This document shows positions 22,679 through 35,188 of a stretch of DNA of 64,000 bases, piece by piece. The stretch spans positions 1-64,000 of the forward strand of contig JAACJK010000116.1 in assembly GCA_013368325.1 (NCBI GenBank). The letters are read 5' to 3'. This stretch comes from Ephemerocybe angulata (taxonomy: Eukaryota > Basidiomycota > Agaricomycetes > Agaricales > Psathyrellaceae). The position numbers and the translations under genes were made by a program. Under the pieces are notes generated by a model. That model was not told the origin of the DNA and searched no databases. It saw only the letters and a program-made list of their open reading frames with translations. Numbering within the stretch: position 1 is the stretch's first letter; every line of letters starts with the position of its first letter.

Positions 22679-23410
22679 ATGTCTTGGTAGTTGTGGGAGG
22701 GTAAAGAAGACGGGTGTTCATTCGCATAGCCTTGACTAGTCAGATGTGATCAAGTTATTTCGACCTTCTGCATCGTATTTGTGGCTTCTCAACAAACCCA
22801 AACTCTAGAAAGTGCATAGAAGAAACTTTGGGCTACTAAATGCCCTTCTATGCATACCGATTGAATCAATCCATCACGGACAAAGCTCCGACAAATAAGC
22901 GCCGGCGGGCGCTAGGGGGGATATGATCGAACGGAGCTCATCAGCAGTAATTCAGAGGCAGAACCGGTTCTGCCCGTACTGCTTAAGTGCAACCCGTCGG
23001 GATGTCGTATTTCGCTGAGTTTCTTCAGGAAACGGAGTGCTGAGGCCTTTCCAGGACTTCTCACTCAATCGTCGACCGCTTCGCGCATGATGCGTACGTA
23101 CACATGGTTTACGAACAATCTAGACATCCCTTTCTCCGTGTACTTACGAGGGCACGCAACTGTCTGAACACTTCTGAGTTTGGAAGCAGGCCATGCGGGG
23201 GATAACTGCGACCGACTCGGAATCGGAGAGATAGAAGCTTGAAGCTTCTTTTGTCCGTGATTCTCGATTCCATGTTGTGGCCTGGCGAGCTCAAGCCCGA
23301 TGAAGCTCACTTGGGTAGGTATAAATACCTGTCTGTGTATTGCCACCCTCCTCAGGAAGACTTCGCCCAAGCCTTTGCAGCCAGCTTTCAAGCCAAATTC
23401 TCTCGGAACC
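22679..23410. other. Spacer inside the duplicated block
   Basis: This is non-coding sequence shared with copy B. It contains AATAAGCGCCGGCGGGCGCT (from 22896) and a TATA box (TATAAATA from 23320) 91 bp before the next start codon. Confidence 0.6.
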
Positions 23411-23533
23411 ATGCAATTCAAACTCACCCTCGCCCTAGATCTTTCTCTCTGTCTTTGCGCTGACAGCGTCTTGTTCATCATTGAGCTCGCTGCGGCTCAA
23501 TTTGCTGTCGTAGCTTACCATGACACCCTATAG
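23411..23533 (+). pseudogene. Truncated SSP paralog, copy A
   Basis: A 40-residue frame begins MQFKLTLALDLSLCL and ends AVVAYHDTL. It has its own upstream TATA box and a leader resembling that of the SSP gene. It stops where the SSP mature region should begin. The equivalent frame in copy B is broken by a frameshift, so I read both as decayed SSP relatives rather than a 40-residue functional product. Confidence 0.5.
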
Positions 23534-23697
23534 TTGAGCCCTCTGAACAGGGAAAGGTTGGCGTAGGCCTGAGTGACAGTAGGATCGATCATGACAGCTG
23601 CCAGCAAAAGGGGCTGAGGGGGGCATAATAAGGGTGGGAATGTATGCTCGGCACTTGCCGAAGAGGCCTGGTTCAACAAGTTCAAGCAGGTTCAAGC

Positions 23698-24948
23698 ACT
23701 GAGGCCCAGTCAAAACGCGCTCCTAAGAGCCGAGAATATCCGAAAATATCTGAGCAATTGCGAGGCTGGGCGAGGGGAAGCGAATTCTCGGAGTTCTGGC
23801 GATTTTGAGCGAAGAGACCTTCGTCCAACCTTCGTCGATTGCGCGTAAGTTGCTTCTTCGATCAATGGCGACGCCTGTCCACTTGACGTTGCACACGAAT
23901 CTGTGTTGTCGCAGAGTTGCCCACTGGCGCCCAGGCACACCAGGTCCGTCGGAGTTGCAAAACAACGCGCGCGAACTTCAGAATCGCCGGGTGGTCTGAA
24001 CGCGTCGACGCGCCTCTTCTTACACCTCCATCTCCTTCAGCACTGCTGCAATGTCAGTGTCCCGCCCTATCCTTTTTCTGCATGAATCGCTACTGCGGGC
24101 CTCACAGGACTGGCTCAGACTTCCTTTAGGCAGGTGCATGTCAGACGTTGTTCCAGAATATGGGTTCGAGGGATGCATATGGTTGGCTGGCGGGGCATGT
24201 CGGTGCGATTTCCACCCTATATTCTTCGCATACGAACTCACGCCGCCTTTACTCGCCCACAACACCCCATATTCACGCTTGCGTAGGTTGATAGCACCTT
24301 TAAGGCCGCATATATGCGCATCACAGGAGCTCTGAGGCTTATCTTTGTCGAGTATGTCCCAATACTGTACCAACTTGTTTGAGACTTGCCTATGCCGAAG
24401 GGATGGGAAAAGTATGTCCTTTATGCCTCCTAAAGATAGCAGCTCCCGTGCTCATTCATCTTGACAGTATTTTTTCGAAGCGCTCATTCTCGTACAGGTA
24501 TGTCATGGTGCACACTACCTTCTCCAAGTTCCAACCCCCTCCTAACTTCATTTTTGGTACAGAGTGCAGTCAACTAGTCCCCCACCAGCACGCACTGGCG
24601 TAGCCAACTTGGTATGTAGTTGCACCTCATTTTACTGCCCCGACCTCGATATCTCCTAGTGTTTCTCTGGTTACTTCCCCACTGCTCCATAATATGTAGT
24701 ATCCTGTACATAGACTAGCCTGCTTGCAATATCAGAATTTTTCGGACATTCTCGCATATGCTCGGAGCAAATGGATTCCCTGTCAAATACATCGAAAACA
24801 CGCTCCGTGACGCTCGCTTGGGCTCCGAGAGAGATCGGAGCGCCTGCCAAAAATCTGAGAAATTCGGAGCATCCGAGCGTTAGACAAATCTCCGACCAGC
24901 TCGCTTATTTTCGCTCATTCTCGGTGCACGTTTTGACTGGGACTGAGG
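23698..24948. mobile_element. 1.24-kb TIR transposon with 7-bp target duplication
   Basis: The element runs 23705-24941. The ends are CCCAGTCAAAACG and its exact reverse complement CGTTTTGACTGGG, and subterminal similarity continues for about 100 bp. Both sides are flanked by ACTGAGG (23698-23704 and 24942-24948). The interior contains a minus-strand frame of 117 codons (24020-24373) without transposase motifs, so the element is probably non-autonomous. The superfamily is uncertain: a 7-bp duplication fits neither hAT (8) nor Tc1 (2) cleanly. Confidence 0.85.
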
Positions 24949-25641
24949 TCCAAGCGCTCATGTATTACGAACTCGACTCCAAGACAAATCGGCTCTAATA
25001 CCGCATCATGCCCATCATCCACTAATTCTACCCCGATTTGCCCCGTGCGCGATACTCTTCATTCTGCGTAACTGTTTGAGGAACTACTCGGTCTCTATGT
25101 GGGACGCCATGCTCGTCAGGACTCCTTGCGAGGGCGCCATCCGTATTCCCCGCTGAAGGCGCGCAGACGGCTTGACGGTCTCCGTGTGACTCCCTATTTT
25201 TCTCCTCCTCTGTACAACGAGAAGTTAATGAAGCTGCTAGTCGGTGACGTAGCGACGTCGAGGTTTCATTCAGTTGGACCTCGAGGCTCCTTGGACCTGT
25301 CAAAGTGTGCCCATGACACGTACCCCACTGGACGGTCACCGGTCATCGATCATCGTTCACTGTCGTAATCGATGATGACATGGAGGTTTTCGCTATTAAG
25401 CCTCACTACACCTTGAATTTGCCTTGAATGGGCCTTGAATGGGTGTCATGGTGCCCTACGGCCCCTACCTAACCTGGACCAGATTTCAATCGGGTTTGGT
25501 GGAGTGGATATAAAGCCTGGAGAGAAGTTGAGTAAGTAATCTCCGCAAGCTTTCCCTTCCCTCTCCAACGATCCAACGAGCTTGCTTCGTTCAGACCCTC
25601 CAATCCATCGCCAGTTCATTCTTCGCTAACTCCGGTAGATC
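24949..25641. other. Intergenic, promoter of cupredoxin gene
   Basis: GGATATAAAGCC at about 25507-25518, roughly 130 bp before the start codon, is a candidate TATA box. It is followed by a pyrimidine-rich stretch. No gene is seen in 24949-25480. Confidence 0.5.
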
Positions 25642-26488
25642 ATGCAACTGTCCTGGGCCCTTGCTTCTTTGCTGCTTCCCATTGCTGCCTACGCTGCAGA
25701 CTTCCCAGTTGCTGTGGGAAAGGATGGTGTATGACTATCCTACCCTCATGGCGAACTAGCGCTCACTGCCCCCGAACAGCTCACCTTTGAACCGTCTAAC
25801 ATAGCCGCTGCGAAAGGCGACGTGATCGTATTTTCTTTGTGCGTGTATTCTGGCACTCCATACCTTGATCGAAGGCTCACACCATAACCATAGCTACCCC
25901 AAGAATCATGTTCGTGGTTGATGTTGACTAGGCAGAGTGCTCGCACCACAACTTATCCACATATTTTCTTCGCGTAGACCGTCTCTCGGTCGACCTTTGA
26001 CAAGCCCTGCCAGACCAGGGGAGACGACAAGAAGGACGATTCTAGCTATATTCCGGTCAGCTCAGCAAGTACACCCACTGTCTGGACCTGGACCGTCGAC
26101 GGTACCGACCCAGCATGGTTCTATTGCGCGCAAACATCGCCCGCCAAGTAAGCTCTTCTCCTCTGATTCACGTTTTTGGCCACTCACCAACATCCGTATC
26201 AGCCACTGTCAGCAAGGAATGGTATTTGCCGTGAATCCTAACGAGAAGAACACCTTCGCAGCTTTCCAGGTACGTTTCGTGCGATTACTTCTAGTGTACA
26301 TAATTCTTACCTGCATTACTGCTCAGGCGGCTGCCAAGAGTGCAGGGACAGCAACCAGCACCTCGACTGCGCCCTCTGGGAGTAGCACATCCAACTCTGG
26401 GAAGAACGGTGCCTCGTCCCTAGTAGCTTCTGCCCGTGCCGTGCTGCTCGCGGTCGCCGGTACCGCTGTCGGGTTTGTCCTAGTCTAA
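25642..26488 (+). CDS. Cupredoxin-like GPI-anchored extracellular protein
   Basis: Model: join(25642..25728,25780..25838,25894..25909,25978..26147,26203..26269,26327..26488), 186 residues in frame, including a 16-bp exon. Residues 1-19 are a signal peptide. The cupredoxin-like fold spans about residues 20-130, with LTFEPSNIAAAKGDVIVFSF, the segment FYPKNHTV, FDKPC, WFYCAQ and NHCQQGMVFAVNP. The spacing of His, Cys, His and Met matches a type-1 copper site, although copper binding is not proven. A Ser/Thr/Gly linker and a hydrophobic tail (ARAVLLAVAGTAVGFVLV) indicate GPI attachment to the cell wall or membrane. Such proteins are common in mushrooms as 'extracellular serine-rich' proteins, with no assigned reaction. 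Confidence 0.85.
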
Positions 26489-28182
26489 ATTCCATGTCAG
26501 CCCCAACCCCAGGGGCCAGGGCTCAGGCGGTTATGAGTCGAAGTTCTCCCTATCTCGTAAGGTAGATCTATGCTACGTTCTTTGTTGTACGAACTTCTCG
26601 AACTTTTCGTATATACAGTCTGTTTTCAATGAAAGAATATATCGTTCACATAATCCCATGCAGATATCAAATTTCAGGATTTCTTCTCGGAGAGAATGCA
26701 TGAGCCGGACTTGGCTCTCACGCTGAGAAGCGTGTTCTTGCGGTGAGGTAACTGGCCGGAATATGACTGCGAATAGGCGCCGGCCGCGCGCTAGTTCCAT
26801 GGTTTGGGCCAGGCCTTGCGGAGAATCACTGTATACCCCTTCATGAAGACGACTCGAGTGTCTCAGGAAGCGTACTTGTCGAAATTTTGAAGTCATTTTT
26901 GAGGTAGGAAAACGCTTCCACTCCACCCGTTCCCGGTCCCTTGTTGAGCGAAGGGTCAAAGAGCCCCCAGCGTTCGGGACAAGGAGGAGGCTCGCACGCT
27001 TTCTTCTGGGCTCTGTTTGTGGTTCGATGCTTACTAATCAATCCGTTGCCAAACACCCCAGTGAACGCAATTTGAATATTGCTGCTTGTAGAGCACCACG
27101 CTCTGACAAGATCGGTCCATCAGGATAGAGCGCGCTCAGCCCATTCAACCTCTACATAAAAGCTGGCAGCTTCAAAGAACGTTGTGCGCGTCCTTCATGT
27201 GAGCAAGCAGGCTAGCCACAGGACCTTGGCCTCAAGGTGCCGGTGGGTCTTGGGTGGCATCCGGGAGAGTCTTCGTCTTATACGCCGGTACGATCTCTGA
27301 CCGTGACTGCACCCGCTTTGAGTGCCTCGATTATTTAAAAGGAGCTATGCTAATGAAACCCCATTCAGGTCCTGTTGGTTACATGGGCCTTTGCAAGAAA
27401 CAACCAACTGTAACCACCTCGCTCAAAGACCTTGGGTGTAGTAGAGGACCGTTCATTGCCCCCTCAGTCCTCCAACCCCAAGTCCGTGGAACGGAGACCG
27501 GGATGCCGAAGAATCTCATTTTCAATTTGCAGCTGTGCCTAAGTCCTGGGGAATAGTTTTTACGGTGTGTGAGAGGGATACTTACATATTCCACATGGAA
27601 CACCGCTCTCGATGTTCCTTGTGAAGCCTTTTACTTATCCGCTCGACTCGTGGTAACCGGACAATCACACTCATCCTACGATAGCAGACGATAGCATGCA
27701 TGCCGAATCCTCATCAGATGACAATTGCCAGGCTTAAAGGGCGCTCTGTCTAAAACTTCACTATCATGAGACCCACATTGTCCCCAGAGTTCGGTACGCA
27801 TATGCATATGCACCCATCCACCGTAGGTTGTCATCGGGGATCATCGATCAGGACTGGGAATGGGTCCTTTCTCTCAGCCACTCGTGAGAGAAGCCACCCA
27901 AGTTTATTGACCGAGCGCGGTCGGGCAACGGTCGGGCTCTGGATTCAAGGTTCGATAAATATACCAGCCCAGATATCAGACGCCCCTGCCCTACAGGTTT
28001 TTCCTCCTCCTATGACCTGACGTGGCAGGCCACGACGGTAAAGACATAAAGCTATAGCGGCAACAAATCCATCCGATATGCGTACGCCTGTCTTTCCCTT
28101 TTTGCCGTTGTAAAAATCAGTTACTCACTAATCTCTTCGTGACGCCCCTATCACCACTTTCTACTTTCCCCTCCCAGGCAAT
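26489..28182. other. No supported gene
   Basis: Short open frames (27254-27556, 27766-28020 and minus-strand 26573-26959) show no motif and no consistent splice partners. GAATAGGCGCCGGCCGCGCG near 26770 is one instance of the recurrent GCGCC/GGCGC motif. A pyrimidine-rich run precedes the next gene. Confidence 0.4.
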
Positions 28183-29600
28183 ATGGTCGCTATCACCCAC
28201 ACCAAAAGCCCCTACATCGCTCTTTTCACCGCTTTCCAACTATTCGGCCTGTGCGGAACTGTGTTGATGCTTCTGACCGCCATACTGGCTCGCGGTGCAC
28301 CCCGGCACGACGCTTGGTTTAGCGTTGTATTCTCGTTCGTAGTATCGACAACGTCGTACTGCCTTCTTCTTATGGCCGGGCATATCAACAATTTCAAACC
28401 GCCAATTTCAATATGCGCCAGTCAAGCGGCGCTAATTTACGCAGCACCCCCATTGTGAGCATCGCGATTGAATTCACGGTAGATTATAGCCTTACCTTTA
28501 CAGAACGGCGGGTACTTCGCTGGGCTTGGTGGCTCAAGTAAGTTCGCTTCCACAGCCGAATGACAGGGAACGCAGCTGACAATATATTCTACTAGATTTA
28601 TTATAACATCTCTAACGTCGGTAACGAGTCGGGGGATGCAAGACGTCGGAAAAGTTGGTCGATAGCGGTATGTTATGTTCTTGCGTTGGACGCGAACGAA
28701 TAACTCAAGCTTGCTGCAGATTGTTATCCTACCGTATCTATTCTATTTTCCTATGGCAATAGCCAGCTTGGTGGTATGCAGTCACCGGTCACCCATCTGA
28801 GGATACAGACGATAGCTCAGGCCTTTTACCCCTTAGGCTGGCTTGAATCATCCAGATGCAGCCCAAAGGGGCTCCGACAGTGCGTACTGTAGCTTTAACG
28901 ACAAATTGTCAGCAATGTAAGTGACCGTTATCTGCTTCTGTCCGTCGCCCGTTCTCATTTAATAACCCGTAACCCAAGACCGAGGGTCGCTTCCATAACA
29001 ACAGCAGTGTTAATGATTCCAGTTATCGGGTTACAAATTGCGACCTGGATAAAACTTCGGAGGACATGGAGAGTGATCAGGGAGCAGGTTGTGCCGCTAG
29101 GGACCGTAGTCCGTGTCTTGACGTTTACGGTCTTCGGAGCTCTTTGCATTGGGTGAGCTCATGCAAGCTTTCGCCATCCTACACATCACTTACATTGATT
29201 TGAAGCCTTGGTGTTGTCGTTGCCTCGGTGCCGAACTGGAATCCAGCCTTCGATATCATGCTCGCAACTGGTGAGTGGCTGCATCTTATCGATGCTTCAT
29301 TATTTAGACCAGGCAATGTTCTGCTGTGCAGTCCCTGTAGCGTTCGTGCTTATATTCGGCTCTCAACCGGTACGAGACGTCATATGTCATCGATTGCGTG
29401 TTAAGTTCTGACGACACTTTCAGGATCTCTGTATATACTGGGCATTCTGGAAGTGGAGGTGGAGGAACGGATCGTTTCTTCGATATGATTCCGAACTTAA
29501 TCCCAGCTCTAGCGCAACCAGGCTCACGGTTCCAAGAAGACCGCCCCGCTTTGCGGATGTACATACTTTCCCACCTCCTTTGAACACGACCTTTAAATGA
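28183..29600 (+). CDS. Polytopic (probably seven-helix) membrane protein
   Basis: Nine exons: 28183..28454, 28504..28537, 28596..28667, 28720..28773, 28856..28916, 29005..29152, 29206..29270, 29332..29369, 29424..29600. They give 306 residues in frame. Hydrophobic helices begin with YIALFTAFQLFGLCGTVLML and WFSVVFSFVVSTTSYCLLLM. Later helices include IVILPYLFYFPMAIASLV, VLMIPVIGLQIATWI and PVAFVLIFGSQPDLCIYWAF. The last motif, 'l.FG(t/s)q.D....W.FW', is a frequent ending of mushroom receptor-like membrane proteins. The cytosolic tail carries basic and proline residues. The topology suggests a GPCR-like role, but no ligand or G-protein motif can be named. Confidence 0.75.
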
Positions 29601-30028
29601 TGCTCTACGCGCCTAGAACCTATGTTGTCTCGTACCCATCCGTCCTAAAATGTGTGGGACCCTCCGTGGGAGGCGCGTTGGGGATGCTGTCACACCCTAG
29701 AACTTATAGGTATGAGGACTGCACCTGTCCCTGTCCTTAAGTCCTTTGTCTGGGTCAACCGTGTCAATTCGACCAATAAGCGCCGGTCGTCGGTGGGCGC
29801 TAGTTTGGTCCATTTAATATTGTATCCGAACCAAACTCGTGCTTCATCTTCAATGGCGGAGGGTTGCATACGTTCCTAGCTCATCTCGATGGAACCTTTC
29901 GAAGTAGGTGGGGTGTGTGTGAGCTCAACGATAAAGAGAAGGTGCTGATCACGGGACGATCGCGGCAACATCAGGCACCTGGGCAAGTAAAAGGTAGCAG
30001 CGCATCCTTCATTTCCTCTTAACTAAGT
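29601..30028. other. Intergenic, no gene
   Basis: The region contains AATAAGCGCCGGTCG with GGTGGGCGCTAG nearby (29775-29806), matching the recurrent motif pair. Otherwise nothing is seen between two convergent genes. Confidence 0.5.
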
Positions 30029-31324
30029 CTAAGAGGGGGCTGTTTCTTGGGGGTGAACAACCAATTTGACACCAGACACCTTCTGCTCTTCCATGCGCTT
30101 CATACCGACTGGCACGCCGTCCAATCCCCCAGAAATCACTTCGTATCTGAGTGGCTATCGGTCGTATGGGAGTCAGTTTTGATTGAGCTTTGGCGAGGGC
30201 ACAGATAGGCTACACACCTGAATAATGGCGTCTTCTAATAACTTGGTCATGTTCGCCCAAAGCTCACGCATCAAGCCAACGTTCTGTGGAAGCCCTTTAA
30301 GAGCCATAACAGTCGAGATCGACTTTTCTTTGTATCCATCTTTGAAGACGGGTTCGCGGACGGTAACAAGCCGTCCGCCAGGTGCCACAAGAGTCATCGC
30401 AATGTGCTGAGTGTCTGTTCTTGAGATAGCGTCAATGACGTAGGAAAGCTGTTTCTCAGTCCCGAGGATGCCTTGGACTCTCTCTTTCAGACTGTCGAGA
30501 GATTGGTTCCTGTCGAGGACGTGGGTGGCGCCGATGGAGAGGAGATGTTGCTCATGCCTGGGCGAGGCGGTGGTGATGATTGGTCCGAAGCCTGACGCTT
30601 TGGCGAATTGGATGGCTGACCATAAGGCACGAGTTAGCTCTGGTTTGAGACGTAGTCGAGGAAAGAGGATTGGCTCACCGTATTGGCCCACTGAGCTGGA
30701 ACCTCCGACGACAAGGAAGGCGTTGCCCGTATAGAGCCCAGGTGACCGAAGAGGGCTATCAAGTCCTAAACCGTGGGGTACGTCATTGTAGAGGGCCAGA
30801 AATGCGGTTGTGCAGACAAGGGGCATGGTTGCGGCTTGGTCATAGGTCATGGTGGGAGGGATCTGAGAAGGAGAGACAGTTTCAGACTTCGGTCGTATGA
30901 TGTGGGCGACAAGAACGTAGGTAGTGCGAACCTTGGCGAGGGTGTTGATGTCTGCTAAAGCGTATTGCTGGAACCCGGCATAACTGTTCGAGAAAGACCC
31001 CTCCAAGAATCTGTATCCCAATTCATGTTATATGCCTGGCCTAAGCACGGTGGGTTCGAAAGGAGCTCACATCTTGTCTCCCGGCACGACAGTTGTAACG
31101 CCAGCACCACGCGCTACCACCTCTCCAGCGAGATCAGACCCCAGGATAGCAGGATAGTAATTCACGAATATCCCCGTCTTCTTAATGGCTACGTCGACGG
31201 GATTCAGGGAGGCTGAATGCACTTTCAACAAGACTTCCCCCGGGCCCGGTTTAGGAATCGGAAAGGTGGTGACGGCGAGTCTTCCTGAGCGGGTTTGGAG
31301 GACAAGGGCTTTTTGGGAAGGCAT
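30029..31324 (-). CDS. MDR-superfamily oxidoreductase (zinc-independent enoyl-reductase type)
   Basis: Model: complement(join(30029..30154,30218..30615,30679..30862,30932..31010,31071..31324)), 346 residues in frame. Residues about 8-110 are the GroES-like domain (PGPGEVLLKVHSASLNPVD, GSDLAGEVV). Residues about 150-290 are the Rossmann NAD(P)-binding domain, with VVGGSSSVGQYAIQFAKASG followed by ATHVLDRN. The Cys ligands of the structural zinc lobe of classical ADHs are not seen. This fits the quinone/enoyl-reductase branch, which reduces C=C bonds using NADPH. Similar genes occur in polyketide clusters, but no synthase lies nearby. The substrate is unknown. Confidence 0.88.
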
Positions 31325-31878
31325 TCTGGTAAACAGAGTCGCTAGTTAGCGTTCAAGGGCTAGGCCGGGGGTTGCCCATGACACCTCCCATAACAATTTA
31401 GACTTGTCCTGGCCATGGAACGGTTTGAAACCGGGGATGGCTTACCAAGGAGATGGTTGCGCTCCTACAGTCGTTTGGATTGTCAGCCACCCAGAAGGTT
31501 GGTTGACTGAGATACTCACTTTGAAGCTTGACATTCCGGTCTCGTCACACAGGCCTGTGCCAGTACCTCGGTAGCATGGCGATGAAGGAATAGTTGGCGC
31601 TAAAAACTGATCAACCTCCTTCCAGAGGCATCCTCGGTCGTTCTTGGGTCATTCTATCGTTCGGCATTCAGTATTGAGGCCTTCAAATCCTTTTGGAGTA
31701 TATCTTCGCCTCCTTCATCGCCCACGGGAGCCTTCGCCCAGGAAAGTAACTTGCATGGAAGTCGAGGTTCCGTCCAAAAAGCGCTTCCATCTGAGAGTCG
31801 GCGTCTGATGCTGACTAAGCCACCGTCTAATCGAGAATCGACGCGACGCGTCACCTTGTATACGCAACGCTCACAACG
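31325..31878. other. Divergent promoter region between the MDR gene and RPN3
   Basis: The region separates two divergently transcribed genes by about 550 bp. I see no gene in it. A short direct sequence ACGCGACGCGTCACC near 31840 lies just upstream of the RPN3 start. Confidence 0.4.
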
Positions 31879-33500
31879 ATGGCCGACATTGAGATGAAAG
31901 CTGGCGACGACAAGCCCAAAGACACCAAGGAAGAGCCCAAGGAGGAGCCCAAACCCGAACCTTTGACCCCCTCAGAAGAAATCAAAGCCAATGCGGCCCA
32001 GATCGAGCGTGCAGTGTCTTCGCTCGAACCCCGCTTCACGCACAGAGTTCTGCGATCTCTGACCGCCTTGCGCAAGAGAATAGACGACTCTGCCTTGCAG
32101 ACAGCGATTGACGGTATCTACCCGAAAGGTGTGTCTGTGTTATGAGCGCGATGCGGCGTGGAGAGGCAGATTCTTACGATGTGGGGCAGAGAGTGAGACG
32201 AAGAAAACCCTCCTCACATGGCTGCCCGAAGCTCCAGCAACCTCAGCAGAAGCAACAATGGAAGTCGATTCGGCGTCCAAGCCCACGAGCACCGCTGAAC
32301 CCGTCCCCGAGGTCGAGATCTACCTTCGCCTACTCATCCTCTACCACCTCCTCTCCTCGAACTCCACCTACGACAAGGCCCTCCAACTCGCTCACCAAAC
32401 CGTCGAGAAGATGCAGGCCCTCAACCGCCGGAGCATGGACGCCATCGCTGCCAAAGTCTGGTTCGCCGTGCAGCGCGCCTACGAGCTCGCAGGCGACCTC
32501 CCGGACGCCCGCCCGCTCTTCCTCGCCGCGCAACGCACCGCATCCCTCCGCCACGACGACGAGGCCCAGGCCGCCCTCATAAACTGCCTTCTCCGCAGCT
32601 ACATCCAGTACAACCTATACGACCAGGCCGACAAACTCGTCTCGAAAACCACATTCCCCGCCTCCGCGAGCAACGCCCAGTTCGCCAGGTACCACTACTA
32701 CCTTGGCCGCATCAAGGCCGTCCAGCTCAACTACACCGACGCACACACCAACCTGGAGCAGGCGATCCGCCGTGCGCCTCCAGCACGGACTGCACCGGGC
32801 TTCTACCAGGTCGTGCACAAGTACTTCGTCGTCGTCGAGCTGCTCATGGGTGACATCCCCGATCGCTCGCTCTTCAGACACCAGGTCCTTGAGAAGGCAC
32901 TCACCGCGTACTTCGAGATCGTCAAGGCTGTTCGAACAGGCTCGCTCGCTCAGTTCCAAAGCACACTCCAGAAGCACGCGGCGCAGTTCGAGGCGGACAA
33001 GACGTACAGTCTCATTGTGCGTCTGAGGCAGAACGTGATCAAGACGGGTATCCGGAGATTGTCACTGTCGTACTCGCGGATCTCGCTCCGCGACATCTGT
33101 GTGAAGCTCAACCTGGACTCGGAGGAGGATGCAGAGTATATTGTGGGCAAGGCGATCAGGGATGGCGTCATTGAGGGGCGTATTGTGCATGAGAAGGGCT
33201 GGCTAGAGTGCAGCACGCAGGCGAACAACGATGGGCCTGAGGTTAGCGAGTTGTTCGGGAGGAGAATCGCGTTCTGCTTGAACTTGCACAACCAGAGCGT
33301 CAAGGTAAGACCTGTTTCGGCGTGGTTCTTGGGACATTGTGTGATTGACGGTGCTTTCTATTCAGGCCATGCGATATCCCTTGAACGCTCACCGGAAAGA
33401 GCTCGCCGCTGCAGAAGGTGCGAGGGAACGGGAGAAGGAGTTGGCGAAGGAGATCCAGGAGGGAGATATCGACGAAGATGACATTGGAGGTGACTTCTAA
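31879..33500 (+). CDS. RPN3: 26S proteasome regulatory subunit Rpn3 (PSMD3)
   Basis: Model: join(31879..32128,32190..33304,33366..33500), 499 residues in frame, the normal length for Rpn3. The acidic Lys/Glu/Pro-rich N-terminus is followed by a helical-repeat (TPR/PAM-like) solenoid. The segment 'NAQFARYHYYLGRIKAVQLN' and the preceding YIQYNLYDQADKLVSK are characteristic. The C-terminal PCI winged-helix module includes SLSYSRISLRDICVKLNLDS and AIRDGVIEGRIVHEKGWLE. A basic/acidic tail ends EGDIDEDDIGGDF. It is a scaffold subunit of the 19S lid, interacting through its PCI domain with other lid subunits. It should be essential and single copy. Both introns are 61 bp. Confidence 0.95.
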
Positions 33501-35188
33501 ACCCATGTGTGTAATGCGTCTTTTCGTTCGCATGAATATGCGGAAGTACAACTCAGTGTAAACATCTTACTTGGAATTCTTTCTCTGACCAGGCCGACCC
33601 TGCCGAGGATGGCAGGCCACCTCTGATGTTTTGTTTGAACCCGACGCAACTGATGGTGTGTGTCCCGGCGCTTGATGGGCGCCTGTAGCACCCGCGCTCG
33701 CGTTGTTCTCAGGTTGCTCGCTACAGCGGTTTATCAAGGAGCGCATAATTGTAGAGGATAGTGAGAATCATGGTGCTATAAGTACAATCATTTTGAAATA
33801 ATTTATCGAGTCTGGGAAGGCGATGGGGCTCAACAACGCGATCGGAGATGACCGCAGACTTTCATCCAGGATAGTTCCAAAACGCTGACAGCTGCTGTGT
33901 TAACGATGGTGGGGGACAGACTACGACGGGTTTAAGCCTGAAGGGCATGGACCTGGGGGAACGGGCGCTTAATACTCACCCTGCTGACTTACCTGCTGTG
34001 TTACTGCAGCTGGCAAGATTGTGCTAGCCTGGATTAGGCGCCAGGAATGGGACCATCGGTGTCCGGTGAAAAGTTGGTCTCAGTTTGGATCACACTCGGC
34101 TTGTGCTGTATAATTATGCATCGGTCAAGCACCTCCTCCCTGTAATCAGTACTACACCCGATATCAATAAATGATGATGGACTTGGAATTTTGATGTCTG
34201 TTGTGAACCTCAGTGGCCTATTCGCCTCCCAGCTCCATTTCTGAGACCAGATGGGACGATATCTTTAGAGACTCTGCTAGAGCTCAGCTCAGTTGGACAG
34301 AAAATTTGGAAGGCAATCTAATAGCACGGTGGATGTAGTCTCATGCCCATCCTCTCACAACTTTTCGTCCCAATCGGGAGGGGAACTGCATGAGACTACG
34401 GTGGATGAATGATTTGAATTCGGCTTCAACGGAGGAGGGAATGATGGTTTGCTAAGTGCGCAATGCGCATCCCCGTTTAAGCCTTTCCTGATCTTAGCCG
34501 GGTTTCTCGGTTGCAAACTGTTTCTAGCGAACCGTACAGACACAGTCGGTGCCCCTGACACGACCTCGAGGCCAACAATAAAAGCTCTGATGACAAGGCC
34601 CGGATAACTCCACTAATTTCGGTAATGACATACCAATATTGGCCTTCCGATCCGGACTCGGACCTACACTACACTCAGCAATGGAGAATGCTTTGTCGAA
34701 AACCTCATCCTCTCTTCAGTGTTGAATTAATCTTTCGCCAGTCCCGGAGAGAATGCCTTCCCAACAAGGATCTCTTCAACGGCATTCCCTCACCAGCCCC
34801 GACACGTCCACAATATATGTACTCTCTCCCCGGGTGCTGTTTTGGGATCGAGCACCTGGAGACGGTTCCCCACCCATCCGGACTCCGTGTGCTCTGAAAC
34901 GTTTGATGGTGGCACGATAACATGGGATCTTACGGCTTCGAGCGGCGGAGGTTCACAAGGGGTCTCAGGACCTTCAACCCTGTGGTGAGGCGCGCGACAT
35001 CATATAGGTAAAGGTGTCACGACCGCTGAAAGCGGCGCTTTCATCCTGCCTGCAAGTTGCCGCCTCCGGTGCTCCACAGAGACTCATATGCACTCTCGTT
35101 GACTGACTCGAGCTGAAACGATGGACGAGGGGATTGATTCAATGGGAGGGATATCCCTGTACGTGGACTCGAGTGCTTTATTCATAGG
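33501..35188. other. Mostly non-coding; possible terminal exon on the minus strand
   Basis: On the minus strand, 33714 down to 33567 reads EQPENNASAGATGAHQAPG and ends in a basic GRPGQRKNSK before a stop. It follows a GCTGTAG acceptor, so it could be the last exon of a lost or unrecognised gene. No upstream exons could be found. The rest of the stretch shows nothing. Confidence 0.3.

Larger units (their letters stand above)
21727..23575 (+). repeat. Inverted segmental duplication, copy A (uninterrupted)
   Basis: This 1.85-kb block matches, in reverse complement and close to base-for-base, the combined segments 60774-61108 and 47463-49009. It contains a complete SSP gene, its TATA box and a truncated paralogous frame. 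The homology boundaries are where the alignment stops by eye: GACTATCTAG at the left, and GAACAG(G/A)GAAAGGTTGGCG shortly before the right end. Confidence 0.9.

Noticed and set aside
24020..24373. 117-codon minus-strand frame inside the 1.24-kb element as a transposase
   Set aside because: There are no DDE or BED-type motifs and it is far too short. The element is treated as non-autonomous.
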